NCBI GenBank assembly: GCA_965227645.1
Contig: OZ245773.1
Span: 5,022,001 to 5,086,000, forward strand
DNA: 64,000 nucleotides
Direction of reading: 5' to 3'
DNA from: Flavimaribacter sp024343425
GTDB taxonomy: Bacteria; Pseudomonadota; Alphaproteobacteria; Rhizobiales; Rhizobiaceae
Position 1 is the stretch's first letter, and each line of letters starts with the position of its first letter. Positions 40,063 to 49,596 of the stretch are shown piece after piece. Both the position numbers and the translations under genes were made by a program. Under the pieces are notes generated by a model, which worked only from the letters and a program-made list of their open reading frames with translations, ran no database searches and was not told the origin of the DNA.

Positions 40063-40081
40063 GTTGACAGGAGAAAAACAC

Positions 40082-41443
40082 ATGAAAATCAAAACCCTCT
40101 TGCAGCCTGGCTCAGCGCTGCTGATGCTCGGCGCAATGGCGCTTCCGGCATTGGCGCAGGATACCGCCGCTGCTCCCGAGGTTGCCGTCGTGGCGACCGA
40201 GGTTCCGGTCCATACCGTCTATATTCTCAACACATTGCTGTTTGTCGTTTCCGGCTTCCTGGTGATGTGGATGGCGGCTGGCTTTTCCATGCTCGAGGCC
40301 GGTCTCGTCCGCTCGAAGAACGTTTCCATGCAGCTCACCAAGAACGTCGCGCTGTTTTCGATCGCGGCGATCATGTACTACCTGATCGGCTATATGCTGA
40401 TGTATCCGGGCGACGGCTGGACGATCCCCGGCATTCTCGGCGCATTTGGCGTTGCGACGCTGGAGCCTGTTGGCGTAACGCCCGACGCGGCCGATGCTCT
40501 GGATTACGCAAGCACCGGATCGGACTTCTTCTTCCAGCTGATGTTCTGCGCGACCACGGCGTCCATCGTGTCCGGCACGCTTGCCGAACGTATGAAGCTC
40601 TGGCCGTTCCTGATCTTCACCATTGTCCTGACGGGTATCCTTTATCCGATCCAGGCGTCCTGGAAGTGGGGCGGCGGTTTCCTTGACACCGATTTCGGTT
40701 TCCTGGATTTCGCTGGTTCGACGGTTGTGCATTCGGTCGGTGGCTGGGCTGCATTGACCGGCGCCCTGATCCTAGGCGCGCGCAAGGGCAAATATGTTGA
40801 CGGCCAGGTTCATCCGATGCCGGGCTCCAACATGCCGCTCGCAACGCTCGGAACGTTCATCCTGTGGCTTGGCTGGTTCGGCTTCAATGGCGGCTCCCAG
40901 CTCGCCATGGGCTCGGTCGGCGACGCTGCAGACGTTTCGCGCATCTTCGCGAACACCAACACGGCGGCGGCCGGCGGCGCCATTGCGGCGCTGATCCTGA
41001 CCCAGATCCTCTACAAGAAGGTCGATATCACGATGGTGCTCAACGGCGCTCTTGCAGGTCTCGTTTCGATCACTGCTGAGCCGCTGACACCGAGCCTTGG
41101 CGTGGCCACCATCATCGGCGCCATCGGCGGCGTTATAGTGGTCTTCGCCGTGCCGCTGCTCGACAAGCTGAAGATCGACGACGTCGTCGGCGCCATCCCG
41201 GTTCACCTGCTTGCAGGCATCTGGGGCACCTTTGCGGTCGTCTTCACCAATGAAGACGCAACCGTTTACGGTCAGGTCGCTTCGATCGTTATCGTCGCTG
41301 TCTTCATGATCGTCACCTCCGGCGTCGTCTGGCTCATCCTGAACGGAATCATGGGTCTGCGCGTCAGCGAGGAAGAGGAGATGGACGGTCTCGACAAGGG
41401 CGAGATCGGCGTCGAAGCCTATCCGGAATTCACCAAGATCTGA
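40082..41443 (+). CDS. amtB: ammonium transporter
   Basis: The protein has 453 residues from the ATG at 40082 with AGGAG. A signal peptide (MKIKTLLQPGSALLMLGAMALPALA) precedes eleven membrane spans. Family motifs are WMAAGFSMLEAGLVRSKNV, FDFAGSTVVHSVGG-like LDFAGSTVVHSVGGWAAL with the pore His, and LGWFGFNGGSQLAMG. AmtB conducts ammonia and is gated by GlnK. A strong terminator follows. Confidence 0.96.
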   Translation: MKIKTLLQPGSALLMLGAMALPALAQDTAAAPEVAVVATEVPVHTVYILNTLLFVVSGFLVMWMAAGFSMLEAGLVRSKNVSMQLTKNVALFSIAAIMYYLIGYMLMYPGDGWTIPGILGAFGVATLEPVGVTPDAADALDYASTGSDFFFQLMFCATTASIVSGTLAERMKLWPFLIFTIVLTGILYPIQASWKWGGGFLDTDFGFLDFAGSTVVHSVGGWAALTGALILGARKGKYVDGQVHPMPGSNMPLATLGTFILWLGWFGFNGGSQLAMGSVGDAADVSRIFANTNTAAAGGAIAALILTQILYKKVDITMVLNGALAGLVSITAEPLTPSLGVATIIGAIGGVIVVFAVPLLDKLKIDDVVGAIPVHLLAGIWGTFAVVFTNEDATVYGQVASIVIVAVFMIVTSGVVWLILNGIMGLRVSEEEEMDGLDKGEIGVEAYPEFTKI

Positions 41444-41470
41444 TTTCCGGATCACATTCAGAAAACAACG

Positions 41471-41501
41471 ATCGGGGCTCTTCGGGGCCCCGATTTCTTT
41501 T
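41471..41501 (+). terminator. rho-independent terminator of glnK-amtB
   Basis: ATCGGGGC and GCCCCGAT pair across an eight-base loop and are followed by TTTCTTTT. Confidence 0.88.
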
Positions 41502-41556
41502 GATGAAGCCATCCGACATTTAATCAGGCCGTGCGCGTGTTCGAAACGTGGCATGG

Positions 41557-41571
41557 TTAATGCCGCATTAA
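41557..41571. promoter_or_regulatory. CtrA-type box upstream of ftsK
   Basis: TTAA, seven bases, TTAA is the full-length CtrA recognition sequence of alphaproteobacteria. It lies 83 bp ahead of the ftsK start codon, after the amtB terminator, so it would control ftsK alone. Confidence 0.6.
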
Positions 41572-41653
41572 CTCACCGGCGCTAGACTTGCTCTCAATGA
41601 CGGCCGCCTGCGCGCGGTCGCGCTCCGTTTGATGTCGAGTTCAGAGACAAGTG

Positions 41654-44299
41654 ATGCAGACCAGCAATCCGATCGTTCTAGGTGGCCAACTCGTTTCAGG
41701 TTTCCGGGTGCCCGAGCTCCTGCGCCGACCGATGCGCATGCTCGCCGGCGCCCTGGTCGCCTGCCTGCTGGCGCTCGCCGTTGCGGCGCTCGCCACCTGG
41801 AATGTCTCCGATCCGAGTCTCAGTTACGCGACCGGAAAGGCGCCAACCAATATCCTCGGATATCCGGGCGCGGTCTTTGCCGACCTGATGATGCAGTTTC
41901 TCGGACTGACGGCGATCGTCTCGCTGTTGCCGCTTGTCATGTGGAGCCTCTATTTTGTCCGCAACTGGTCTATCGATCGCATACCGCAGCGGCTTCTCGC
42001 CTGGTTCTGCGGGTCGCTTCTGGCGGCGGGTTTCTTCGCCTGTATGCCGTCGCCCGGCGGCTGGCCTCTACCGACAGGGCTCGGCGGCGTGTTCGGCGAT
42101 ATGGTTCTCAACCTGCCCGCATTCTTCCTTGGCGACTATCCATCCGGCATTCTCGCCGCCGTCTTGGCGGTCGCCCTGTTCTTCCCGGCGATCTGGCTTC
42201 TGCTCTATGGCGCATTGCTGGTCTCGCGGCCGCTTGCGGTCGACAGGCCTCGCCCGGCGCGTCGTGACGCGGACGTCGATGAGCGCGATGAAGAAGACGA
42301 GGATGACGGCGGTTCGGCATTGTTCCGCGCTGCCTCTCACATCCTCGGCGGATCCACGCATCTCTTCCTGCTTTTGAGGGCTCAATACCGCCGCATCAGC
42401 GGTCGCGCGGCCGAACCATGGAACAGCAACCCCGACGCGCCCTACGATTTCAACGAGGATGATTTCATCCGACTCAATAATGACGAGCGGATCGAGCCGG
42501 AATTCTCCATGTTCGACGACGAGTCATCTATCGACGATGCGCCGGCGCCGGCCCGCTCGGATCAGTGGCGGGCAGCGAACGATCCGGGCCAGCCCGGCGG
42601 CAGGGCGCGCCGCGAGCGCCCGGAGCACAGTGACGAGGACTATGATCCGGTGTCTGACTGGGCTCCACAGACCGCCCCTGCCCGCAAGGCGTCGGAAGGG
42701 CCGTCCCTGGTTTCGCAAATGAAGCGTCCGAAGCAGGGAAGCCGCGTTAACAAGGAGGCGCAGGCGTCGCTCATCAAGTCCGGCGGTTTCCAGTTGCCGC
42801 CGCTGCACCTGCTCGCCGAGCCGAAAAGCGTCGCCAAGGATCCGAGCCTGTCTCAGGACGCGCTTGAGCAGAACGCCCGCATGCTCGAAGGCGTGCTGGA
42901 GGATTTCGGCGTGCGCGGAGAAATCATCCAGGTCCGGCCGGGTCCGGTCGTGACACTTTACGAACTGGAGCCCGCGCCGGGCATCAAGTCGTCGCGCGTC
43001 ATCGGCCTCGCCGACGATATTGCGCGGTCCATGAGCGCCATTGCGGCGCGCGTCGCGGTGGTCCCGGGACGCAATGCGATCGGCATCGAGTTGCCGAACC
43101 AGGGCCGTGAAACGGTGTACCTCCAGGAACTTCTGTCGAGCCGCGATTTCGAGAATTCGAAGGCCAAGCTGGCGCTGTCGCTCGGCAAGACGATCGGCGG
43201 CGAGGGCGTGATCGCCGATCTCGCGAAGATGCCGCACCTGCTTGTCGCCGGCACCACCGGTTCCGGTAAATCGGTCGCCATCAACACGATGATCCTGTCG
43301 ATCGTCTACCGGCTGCCGCCGGAGAAATGCCGACTGATCATGATCGATCCGAAAATGCTGGAGCTTTCCGTCTATGACGGCATTCCGCATCTCCTGACGC
43401 CGGTCGTCACCGATCCCAAGAAAGCGGTCGTCGCGCTGAAATGGACCGTGCGGGAGATGGAAGACCGCTACAAGAAGATGTCCAAGATCGGCGTGCGCAA
43501 CATTGACGGGTTCAACAACCGCGTCGAACAGGCGCTGAAGAAGGGCGAGGCCATTACCCGGACGGTGCAGACCGGGTTCGATCGCGAGACGGGCGAGGCC
43601 GTCTACGAGACGGAAGAGTTCGAACTTTCGCCGATGCCCTATATCGTCGTCATCATAGACGAGATGGCCGACCTGATGATGGTCGCCGGCAAGGATATCG
43701 AGGGCGCCGTGCAGCGTCTGGCGCAGATGGCGCGCGCCGCGGGCATTCACGTGATCATGGCGACGCAAAGGCCGTCGGTCGACGTCATCACCGGCACGAT
43801 CAAGGCGAACTTCCCGACGCGCATCTCCTTCCAGGTCACGTCGAAGATCGATTCGCGCACCATTCTCGGTGAAATGGGCGCCGAACAGCTCCTGGGCATG
43901 GGCGACATGCTCTATATGGCCGGCGGTGGTCGCATCCAGCGCGTGCACGGCCCCTTCGTCTCGGACAACGAGGTGGAGGACATCGTCGGCTTCCTGAAAT
44001 CCCAGGGCGTGCCGGAATATCTCGACGCGATCACCGAAGACGACGACGAGGACGGCGGCGAGGGCGGCTCCGGCGGCGTCGGCAATATGGAAGACTCGGA
44101 TGACCCCTACGATCAGGCGGTCGCCGTGGTGCTGCGCGACGGCAAGGCGTCCACCTCCTATATCCAGCGCCGTCTGGGCATTGGCTACAATCGCGCGGCG
44201 TCGCTGATCGAGCGGATGGAGGACGAGGGCGTGATCGGCCCCGCCAATCACGCCGGCAAGCGCGAAATCCTCGTGCCGACGGAAGAAGATAAAATGTAG
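41654..44299 (+). CDS. ftsK: DNA translocase FtsK
   Basis: The protein has 881 residues. Four membrane spans lie in the first 190 residues, then an acidic/proline-rich linker (200-370), and the motor: Walker A GTTGSGKS at about 534-541, Walker B PYIVVIIDEMADLMMV near 662, and ATQRPSVDVITGTIKANFP. The C-terminal gamma winged helix YDQAVAVVLRDGKASTSYIQ and RRLGIGYNRAASLIERME reads KOPS sequences. FtsK pumps chromosome termini through the closing septum and activates XerCD. The ATG at 41654 is used; a GTG directly before it is possible. Confidence 0.96.
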   Translation: MQTSNPIVLGGQLVSGFRVPELLRRPMRMLAGALVACLLALAVAALATWNVSDPSLSYATGKAPTNILGYPGAVFADLMMQFLGLTAIVSLLPLVMWSLYFVRNWSIDRIPQRLLAWFCGSLLAAGFFACMPSPGGWPLPTGLGGVFGDMVLNLPAFFLGDYPSGILAAVLAVALFFPAIWLLLYGALLVSRPLAVDRPRPARRDADVDERDEEDEDDGGSALFRAASHILGGSTHLFLLLRAQYRRISGRAAEPWNSNPDAPYDFNEDDFIRLNNDERIEPEFSMFDDESSIDDAPAPARSDQWRAANDPGQPGGRARRERPEHSDEDYDPVSDWAPQTAPARKASEGPSLVSQMKRPKQGSRVNKEAQASLIKSGGFQLPPLHLLAEPKSVAKDPSLSQDALEQNARMLEGVLEDFGVRGEIIQVRPGPVVTLYELEPAPGIKSSRVIGLADDIARSMSAIAARVAVVPGRNAIGIELPNQGRETVYLQELLSSRDFENSKAKLALSLGKTIGGEGVIADLAKMPHLLVAGTTGSGKSVAINTMILSIVYRLPPEKCRLIMIDPKMLELSVYDGIPHLLTPVVTDPKKAVVALKWTVREMEDRYKKMSKIGVRNIDGFNNRVEQALKKGEAITRTVQTGFDRETGEAVYETEEFELSPMPYIVVIIDEMADLMMVAGKDIEGAVQRLAQMARAAGIHVIMATQRPSVDVITGTIKANFPTRISFQVTSKIDSRTILGEMGAEQLLGMGDMLYMAGGGRIQRVHGPFVSDNEVEDIVGFLKSQGVPEYLDAITEDDDEDGGEGGSGGVGNMEDSDDPYDQAVAVVLRDGKASTSYIQRRLGIGYNRAASLIERMEDEGVIGPANHAGKREILVPTEEDKM

Positions 44300-44424
44300 G
44301 ACGCCGGTGTTTCGGCGCCCGTTCCCGACTATATAGATGGACAGTCACGCGTCACACTCACGCCGCACTTCCTGTCCACACGGATCTGCGGATGATCCGG
44401 CAACGAACCAAACGGATGGATGAC

Positions 44425-45063
44425 ATGGTGAAAACCAAACGCCGATTTGCAACGACCCTGAAGATGGCGGCGGCCGCCGGCGTCGTGGCCATCGGCAGCC
44501 TCGCGGCCAGCGTCGCCGCGGCGTCCGACGATATCGCCCGCAGCATCGCCGACCATTTCTCCAGCGTGAAGACAATGACCGGGGAGTTCGTCCAGTTCGG
44601 CCCCAAGGGCCAGCAGATTGGCGGAAAGTTCTTTATCGAGCGTCCGGGCAAACTGCGCTTCAATTATGAAAACCCTTCGCCGGTCCGGGTGATTTCCGAC
44701 GGCAAGTCGGTGGTCATCGGCAATCGCGAACTCAAGACTTGGGATATCTATCCGCTGTCGAAGACCCCGCTCAAGCTGCTGCTCGGCGAACGAATCGATC
44801 TCGGCGGCGCCATGGTCAAGTCCGTCAATGTCGACACGGACCTGACGACGGTTGTTCTCGGCGACCGTTCGATTTTCGGCAATTCGACGATCACGATGAT
44901 GTTCGACACGGAAACCTACGACCTGCGCCAGTGGACCATTACGGATGCCCAGGGCAAGGACACGACCGTCATGATCTTCGAAGTCCAGACCGGTGTGCAA
45001 TTCGCCGACAGCGTTTTCGAAGTGCCTTACAACGAGGTCTACGCCTCGCGCGGCGACCGCTGA
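44425..45063 (+). CDS. lolA: outer-membrane lipoprotein carrier protein LolA
   Basis: The protein has 212 residues from the ATG at 44425 (ATG at 44416 also possible). A signal peptide (MAAAAGVVAIGSLAASVAAA) precedes the LolA fold: FSSVKTMTGEFVQFGPKGQQIGGKFFIERPGKLRFNYE and VISDGKSVVIGNRELKTWDIYPLSKTPLKLLL. It carries lipoproteins across the periplasm. It lies 125 bp after ftsK, the usual order in Hyphomicrobiales. Confidence 0.93.
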   Translation: MVKTKRRFATTLKMAAAAGVVAIGSLAASVAAASDDIARSIADHFSSVKTMTGEFVQFGPKGQQIGGKFFIERPGKLRFNYENPSPVRVISDGKSVVIGNRELKTWDIYPLSKTPLKLLLGERIDLGGAMVKSVNVDTDLTTVVLGDRSIFGNSTITMMFDTETYDLRQWTITDAQGKDTTVMIFEVQTGVQFADSVFEVPYNEVYASRGDR

Positions 45064-45218
45064 GCGCCTTAGCGGCGCCATTTGGCGACGGTCGGTGAAT
45101 ATCCTTTAGAGAGCCGCCGAATCGCCGGCCGCCGGGGTGGCCCATCCGGTTTCTTTGTGGCATGTGCTTGGCCTGAAAAGGCCGACCTGCGGCCGATGCA
45201 CGACAAGAGATCCGCCGC

Positions 45219-46037
45219 ATGCAATTTTCCCTCGCGACATGGAACATAAATTCGGTCCGGCTGCGCCTGCCGCTGGTAAAGACGCTGCTCGAAACCGAAG
45301 CGCCCGATATTCTCTGTCTGCAGGAAACCAAATGTCCCGACGCCAATTTTCCGCTGTCGGAGATCAGGAAGCTCGGTTACGAGCACATCGCCATTCACGG
45401 GCAGAAGGGCTATCACGGCGTCGCCATCATCTCGAAACTGCCGCTTGAGCTTGTTGACCGGATCGGGTTCTGCGATATCGGCGACACGCGGCATATTTCG
45501 GCGATCGTCAATGCGCATGGCCGCCGGATCAGAATTCACAATTTCTATGTTCCGGCCGGCGGCGACGAGCCCGATCCGGAGATCAATCCGAAATTCGCGC
45601 ACAAGCTGGCTTTCCTGGAGGAGATGAAGCAGCTTCACTCCGAGATGGAGCGGGGAGACGGCGTTTCCTCGATTCTCGTCGGCGATCTCAACATCGCTCC
45701 GCTGGAGACTGATGTCTGGTCGCACAAGCAGCTCTTGCGCGTGGTTTCCCATACGCCGGTCGAAACCGAGGGTCTTTTGCAGTTGCAGGAAAGCGGCGGC
45801 TGGGTAGACCTCATGCGCCAGCATATTCCGCCGGAAGAAAAGATTTACACCTGGTGGAGCTACCGGGCGAAGGACTGGGCGCTTGCCGACCGCGGACGCA
45901 GGCTGGACCATATCTGGTCTTCAGGCGATCTGTCGCCGCAATTGCGCAACATCAGGGTGTTGCGCGATGCGCGCAGCTGGGAGCGCCCGTCGGACCATGT
46001 TCCGGTGTTCGCGCATTTCGACATGGCGGGCGCCTGA
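45219..46037 (+). CDS. xthA: exodeoxyribonuclease III
   Basis: The protein has 272 residues. Endonuclease/exonuclease/phosphatase motifs are intact: ATWNINSVRLRL (Asn), LQETKCPD (metal Glu), YHGVAIISK, VGDLNIAP (Asp, Asn), WWSYR, RRLDHIWSS and RPSDHVPV (catalytic Asp-His). It cuts at abasic sites and trims 3' ends in base-excision repair. Confidence 0.95.
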   Translation: MQFSLATWNINSVRLRLPLVKTLLETEAPDILCLQETKCPDANFPLSEIRKLGYEHIAIHGQKGYHGVAIISKLPLELVDRIGFCDIGDTRHISAIVNAHGRRIRIHNFYVPAGGDEPDPEINPKFAHKLAFLEEMKQLHSEMERGDGVSSILVGDLNIAPLETDVWSHKQLLRVVSHTPVETEGLLQLQESGGWVDLMRQHIPPEEKIYTWWSYRAKDWALADRGRRLDHIWSSGDLSPQLRNIRVLRDARSWERPSDHVPVFAHFDMAGA

Positions 46038-46050
46038 GAAGCCAGTCGTC

Positions 46051-46524
46051 TCAGCTCTTGCTGTTGTCGTTGTCGAATTGCGGAGACAACGCGTTGATGC
46101 TGTGCAGCATGGTCGCCAGGTTGGCGTTGATGCGGCGGCGCAGAAGCGTCGCGATCTGAGGATACTCCTCCATCATGCGCCGAAACATCGGGCGGCTGAT
46201 GCGCAGGGTTTCGCTGTCCTCAAGCGCCAGCGCGGTGAGCTTGCGTTCCGTTGCGGAAATGATGGCGAGTTCGCCGAGCAGATCGCCCGCCATTGCTTCG
46301 CCGACCACGCGAGGCTTCCCCTTGCGGTCCTTCCGCGTCAGCTCGAAACGGCCGGACGCGATCACGAAGGCGCTGTCCGCCGCCGTGCCTTCATGAAACA
46401 GGTAGCGATTCTGCTCGATCGTGCGCCGTTCAGATCCGAAAGCCAGTAGCCGAAGCATTTCCTCGGAGAAACCTTCGAACAAAGGAATCTTGGATAGAAA
46501 CGCGATTTCGGTATTCAGTGCCAT
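46051..46524 (-). CDS. cyclic nucleotide-binding-domain protein
   Basis: The protein has 157 residues and consists of a single cNMP-binding domain: LFEGFSEEMLRLLAFGSERR, YLFHEGTAADSAFVIASGRFEL, and the phosphate cassette GDLLGELAIISATERKLTA. No DNA-binding helix is attached, so it is not a Crp-type regulator; it probably acts through protein contacts. The Arg typical of the cassette is not clear, so ligand binding is uncertain. Confidence 0.88.
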   Translation of the reverse strand: MALNTEIAFLSKIPLFEGFSEEMLRLLAFGSERRTIEQNRYLFHEGTAADSAFVIASGRFELTRKDRKGKPRVVGEAMAGDLLGELAIISATERKLTALALEDSETLRISRPMFRRMMEEYPQIATLLRRRINANLATMLHSINALSPQFDNDNSKS

Positions 46525-46600
46525 GCGTGTCGCTCACCCCCGGCTTCCGGATATACGAGCCGCGAACCGGATTGGCAAACTGCTTGCTCACGATATCCAC

Positions 46601-47284
46601 TCACGGAATGATCTTATATCCGCCGCTTTCGGTGACAAGAATTTCCGCATTGGAGGGATCACGTTCGATCTTCTGCCTCAGGCGGTACACGTGGGTTTCC
46701 AGCGTGTGGGTGGTTACGCCGGAATTGTAACCCCAGACTTCCTCCAGCAGAACGTCGCGCGTGACGACTTTTTCGTCGGCGCGGTAGAGGTAGCGGATGA
46801 TCGCGGATTCCTTTTCAGTCAGGCGAATCTTGCCGCCCTTGTCGTCGATCAGCAGTTTCTGGCTCGGCTTGAATGTATAGGGGCCGACAGTAAAGGTCGC
46901 GTCCTCGCTCTGCTCATGCTGGCGAAGCTGCGCGCGAATGCGGGCAAGCAGCACTGCGAAGCGGAAGGGCTTCGTCACATAGTCGTTCGCGCCGGCTTCG
47001 AGGCCAAGGATCGTGTCGGAGTCGGTGTCGTGGCCCGTCAGCATGATGATCGGAGCCTTGAATCCGCCCTTGCGCAGGAGCTTGACCGCTTCCCTGCCGT
47101 CCATGTCGGGTAGGCCGACATCCATGATCAAAAGGTCGATGTGATCGTTGCGCGCAGTCTGGACCGCCTTGGCGGCTGTGGTTTCCTGGCTGATGGAAAA
47201 CTCCTCGTAGAGGGAGAGCTGCTCCACGAGCGTATTTCTCAGATCGTCGTCATCATCAACGAGAAGTATGGATCTGGCCGTCAT
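46601..47284 (-). CDS. OmpR-family response regulator (CenR-like)
   Basis: The protein has 227 residues. The receiver domain has the acidic pocket VDDDDD, phospho-acceptor Asp in LLIMDVGLPDMDG, Thr in IIMLTGHD and Lys in YVTKPF. The winged helix (residues 125-227) ends VTTHTLETHVYRLRQKIERDPS and LVTESGGYKI. The protein closely fits the rhizobial regulator related to CenR, which controls cell-envelope genes; no sensor kinase gene is adjacent, as usual for it. The name is from memory and not certain. Confidence 0.88.
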   Translation of the reverse strand: MTARSILLVDDDDDLRNTLVEQLSLYEEFSISQETTAAKAVQTARNDHIDLLIMDVGLPDMDGREAVKLLRKGGFKAPIIMLTGHDTDSDTILGLEAGANDYVTKPFRFAVLLARIRAQLRQHEQSEDATFTVGPYTFKPSQKLLIDDKGGKIRLTEKESAIIRYLYRADEKVVTRDVLLEEVWGYNSGVTTHTLETHVYRLRQKIERDPSNAEILVTESGGYKIIP

Positions 47285-47452
47285 TCACTACCTCCAATGC
47301 GGTCGCAACCTGCGTCTGGACCGTTACATAGGACCTGTCTGCCTCCAGAAAAGGACTGAAGAAGCAAAAGCATCTCTATACCGCAGCGCAAAAAAACGCT
47401 TAGTTACATGGATTGCAGGCATATTTGTGATCCGAAGGCGCATAATAGAATC

Positions 47453-48013
47453 ATGATTAACATTGTAATGAGGAATCGCTGCAAAGGCCACGGGATAGAA
47501 GCAATTACGGTGCGCGGCCTTCCGGGAGACGACGACCGGGCGCTGGTGAACGTTGGAGGACGGGTATTTTCCGCCTCGATGGGTCGATCAGGCCGCGCCC
47601 TGCTCAAACGCGAAGGCGACGGCGCCACGCCGATCGCGCGCATGTCCCTGCTCTATGGATTCTATCGCGCCGACCGTGTGCCAAGACCACGCACGAGCCT
47701 TGTCATGAAGCCGATCACGTCGTCTCTCGGCTGGTGCGATGACAGCGGCAATCCGTCCTACAATCGGCCGGTCACGCTCCCCTTTAACGGCGGATGCGAG
47801 CAGATGATGCGCGATGACAATCTCTACGACATATGCCTGGTGATGGACTGGAATGTGCGGGAGCGGCGCAGGAACATGGGCAGCGCCATCTTCTTCCACC
47901 TGAAAGCCGATCCGGAACGGCCGACCGAAGGCTGTATCGCGATCGGCCAGCGCGACATGGTGTGGATGCTCGAGCGCGTGCACCGCGGAACGGCGGTCAT
48001 CGTCACGCCCTGA
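47453..48013 (+). CDS. L,D-transpeptidase catalytic-domain (YkuD) protein
   Basis: The protein has 186 residues from the ATG at 47453. The catalytic region is SAIFFHLKADPERPTEGCIAIGQRDM, the H...TxGCIAI variant of the YkuD HG...SHGC motif with the nucleophile Cys. No clear signal peptide is visible, so export is unclear. Such enzymes cross-link peptidoglycan or attach proteins to it. It is divergent from the response-regulator gene. Confidence 0.85.
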   Translation: MINIVMRNRCKGHGIEAITVRGLPGDDDRALVNVGGRVFSASMGRSGRALLKREGDGATPIARMSLLYGFYRADRVPRPRTSLVMKPITSSLGWCDDSGNPSYNRPVTLPFNGGCEQMMRDDNLYDICLVMDWNVRERRRNMGSAIFFHLKADPERPTEGCIAIGQRDMVWMLERVHRGTAVIVTP

Positions 48014-48019
48014 CGGGCT

Positions 48020-48427
48020 CTAAACCCCGAACCAGCCGATGATCGCGCCCATTGCGACGAGCACCAGCAGCCAGTGCAGGCCGTCGATCATCGTCAGATC
48101 CCAGTTGAAGCCCTGGTATCGGTGATTGACGATCATCGTCATGAGCACAAAGCCCAGCCAGATGAAAAAGGCCGACACGACGCCGTTCCAAAGCGTCACC
48201 TGCCCGTCGCCGAGATGACCGATCACGCCGGCGAGAAAGAACGCCATCACCAGTTCGCTCAGAATGGAGATCACAAACAGCATGGGCGACATTCTGGCGT
48301 CCTTGGGATCGATCCGCGCCGCTTTCATCCACGGTTTTCCGAGCACGCCATAATAGGCGCCGCCGATCAGAAACGCCGCGACGGTCGCGACCAGAATTGC
48401 GAGATAGTTCATGCCGGCGAACACCAT
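48020..48427 (-). CDS. DUF1761 membrane protein
   Basis: The protein has 135 residues from the ATG at 48427 with CAGGAG upstream. Four hydrophobic spans are visible, starting MNYLAILVATVAAFLIGGAYYGVLGKPWM, with the DUF1761 pattern GG.YY...GK.W and a later FFIWLGFVLMTMIVNHRYQG. Function is unknown. Confidence 0.85.
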   Translation of the reverse strand: MVFAGMNYLAILVATVAAFLIGGAYYGVLGKPWMKAARIDPKDARMSPMLFVISILSELVMAFFLAGVIGHLGDGQVTLWNGVVSAFFIWLGFVLMTMIVNHRYQGFNWDLTMIDGLHWLLVLVAMGAIIGWFGV

Positions 48428-48496
48428 GACGAAACTCCTGATCCATTGTGCGTCCGGCATACATTATAGACTGCGAGACCAACCGGGCGCCACCGT

Positions 48497-49138
48497 TCAG
48501 GAATATCGCCAGACATTCGTCTTCTTGACGTCCTGATCCTCCAGTTCGCGACTGACGGGGACCGCGTATGTGGCCAGCAGCGTGAGCCTGTCGACCGGAC
48601 AATAGGCCCGTTTCGGATCGCCGATCAACACGCGCGCGCCACGCGCGGCGAGCGTCGCGAACCAGGGCACAAGCTGGTCGGCCATCGCCTTTTCATAGAA
48701 CACGTCGCCGGCAAGGATCACGTCCCAGCCTCCATCGGTTCCGGCGATATCGCCCTTTTGGATATCGAAGGACACATCATTGAGCGCGGCGTTGATGGTC
48801 ATTGCTTCACAGGCCCAGGCGTCGATTTCGCATGCGGTTACGGTCCTTGCGCCCCCCATTGCGGCGGCGATCGCCACCAGGCCCGATCCGCTGGCGAAAT
48901 CGAGTACTGACAATCCCGCCACGCAGTCGGGATTGTCGAGGATATGGCGCGCCAGGCCCTGGCCGCCGGCCCAGGCGAAGGCCCAGTAGGGCGGCGGCAG
49001 ACCGGCCGCTTCCAGCTCTTCTTCCGTCTTGTACCAGAGATCGAAGGCTTCGGTTGCGACACGCAGGGCGATTTCCGGCACATGCGGCGGCCGAACAACC
49101 CCAGTGTTGTCGAGAATGAACTGCCGCCGATCCTTCAC
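48497..49138 (-). CDS. class I SAM-dependent methyltransferase (Nnmt/ETFBKMT-like)
   Basis: The protein has 213 residues. The SAM site is VLDFASGSGLVAIAAAMGGA, with TACEIDAWACEAMTINAALN (acidic loop) and DVILAGDVFYEKAMA. The start FILDNTGVVRPPHVPEIALRVATEA matches the family of bacterial enzymes resembling ETF beta-subunit lysine methyltransferase. The substrate is thus a protein lysine by analogy. Confidence 0.88.
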   Translation of the reverse strand: MKDRRQFILDNTGVVRPPHVPEIALRVATEAFDLWYKTEEELEAAGLPPPYWAFAWAGGQGLARHILDNPDCVAGLSVLDFASGSGLVAIAAAMGGARTVTACEIDAWACEAMTINAALNDVSFDIQKGDIAGTDGGWDVILAGDVFYEKAMADQLVPWFATLAARGARVLIGDPKRAYCPVDRLTLLATYAVPVSRELEDQDVKKTNVWRYS

Positions 49139-49159
49139 AATCGCATTGCGCTCCGGGCG

Positions 49160-49588
49160 CTATTTCGGAGGGTTATCCAGCCCGCCCATACGGCAGACTT
49201 CCAGATATTCCTCTTCCGTCACCGGCTGCACCGAAAGCCGCGTCGATTTCACGAGCGCCATCTCGGCCAGATTCGGATTGGCCTTGACGTCTTGCAGGGT
49301 GACAGGCTTCGGCATGTCGCAGACGGCCTTTATGTCGACGCATTCCCAACGCTCGTCGTCCGTGGTGGAATCGGGATGGATTTCCGCGCAGACCTCAACG
49401 ACGCCGACCACTTCAAGTCCTTCGTTGGAATGATAGAAAAAGCCCTTGTCGCCGATTTTCATGGCGCGCATGTTGTTTCGCGCCTGATAATTGCGGATCC
49501 CGTCCCACTCTTCCCCGGCGTCGCCCTTCGCTTTCTGCATGTCCCAGGACCATTTGAAGGGTTCGGATTTGAACAGCCAGTACGCCAT
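49160..49588 (-). CDS. EVE domain protein (THYN1-like)
   Basis: The protein has 142 residues, all EVE/PUA-like: YWLFKSEPFKWSWDMQKA, WDGIRNYQARNNMRAMKIGDKGFFYHSNE and VGVVEVCAEIHPDST. EVE domains bind modified cytosines or modified RNA bases. Stand-alone copies with this gene neighbourhood are common in alphaproteobacteria and are regarded as housekeeping. Confidence 0.92.
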   Translation of the reverse strand: MAYWLFKSEPFKWSWDMQKAKGDAGEEWDGIRNYQARNNMRAMKIGDKGFFYHSNEGLEVVGVVEVCAEIHPDSTTDDERWECVDIKAVCDMPKPVTLQDVKANPNLAEMALVKSTRLSVQPVTEEEYLEVCRMGGLDNPPK

Positions 49589-49596
49589 TTAAGGAT

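Noticed and set aside
42524..44251. Long minus-strand frame of 575 codons
   Set aside because: It is antisense to ftsK, His/Arg/Asp-rich as expected for the complement of a GC-rich gene, and has no domain or ribosome site.
49160..49588. EVE-domain protein as part of a modification-dependent defence system
   Set aside because: It is a stand-alone copy in a conserved housekeeping neighbourhood without a nuclease or McrB-like partner.
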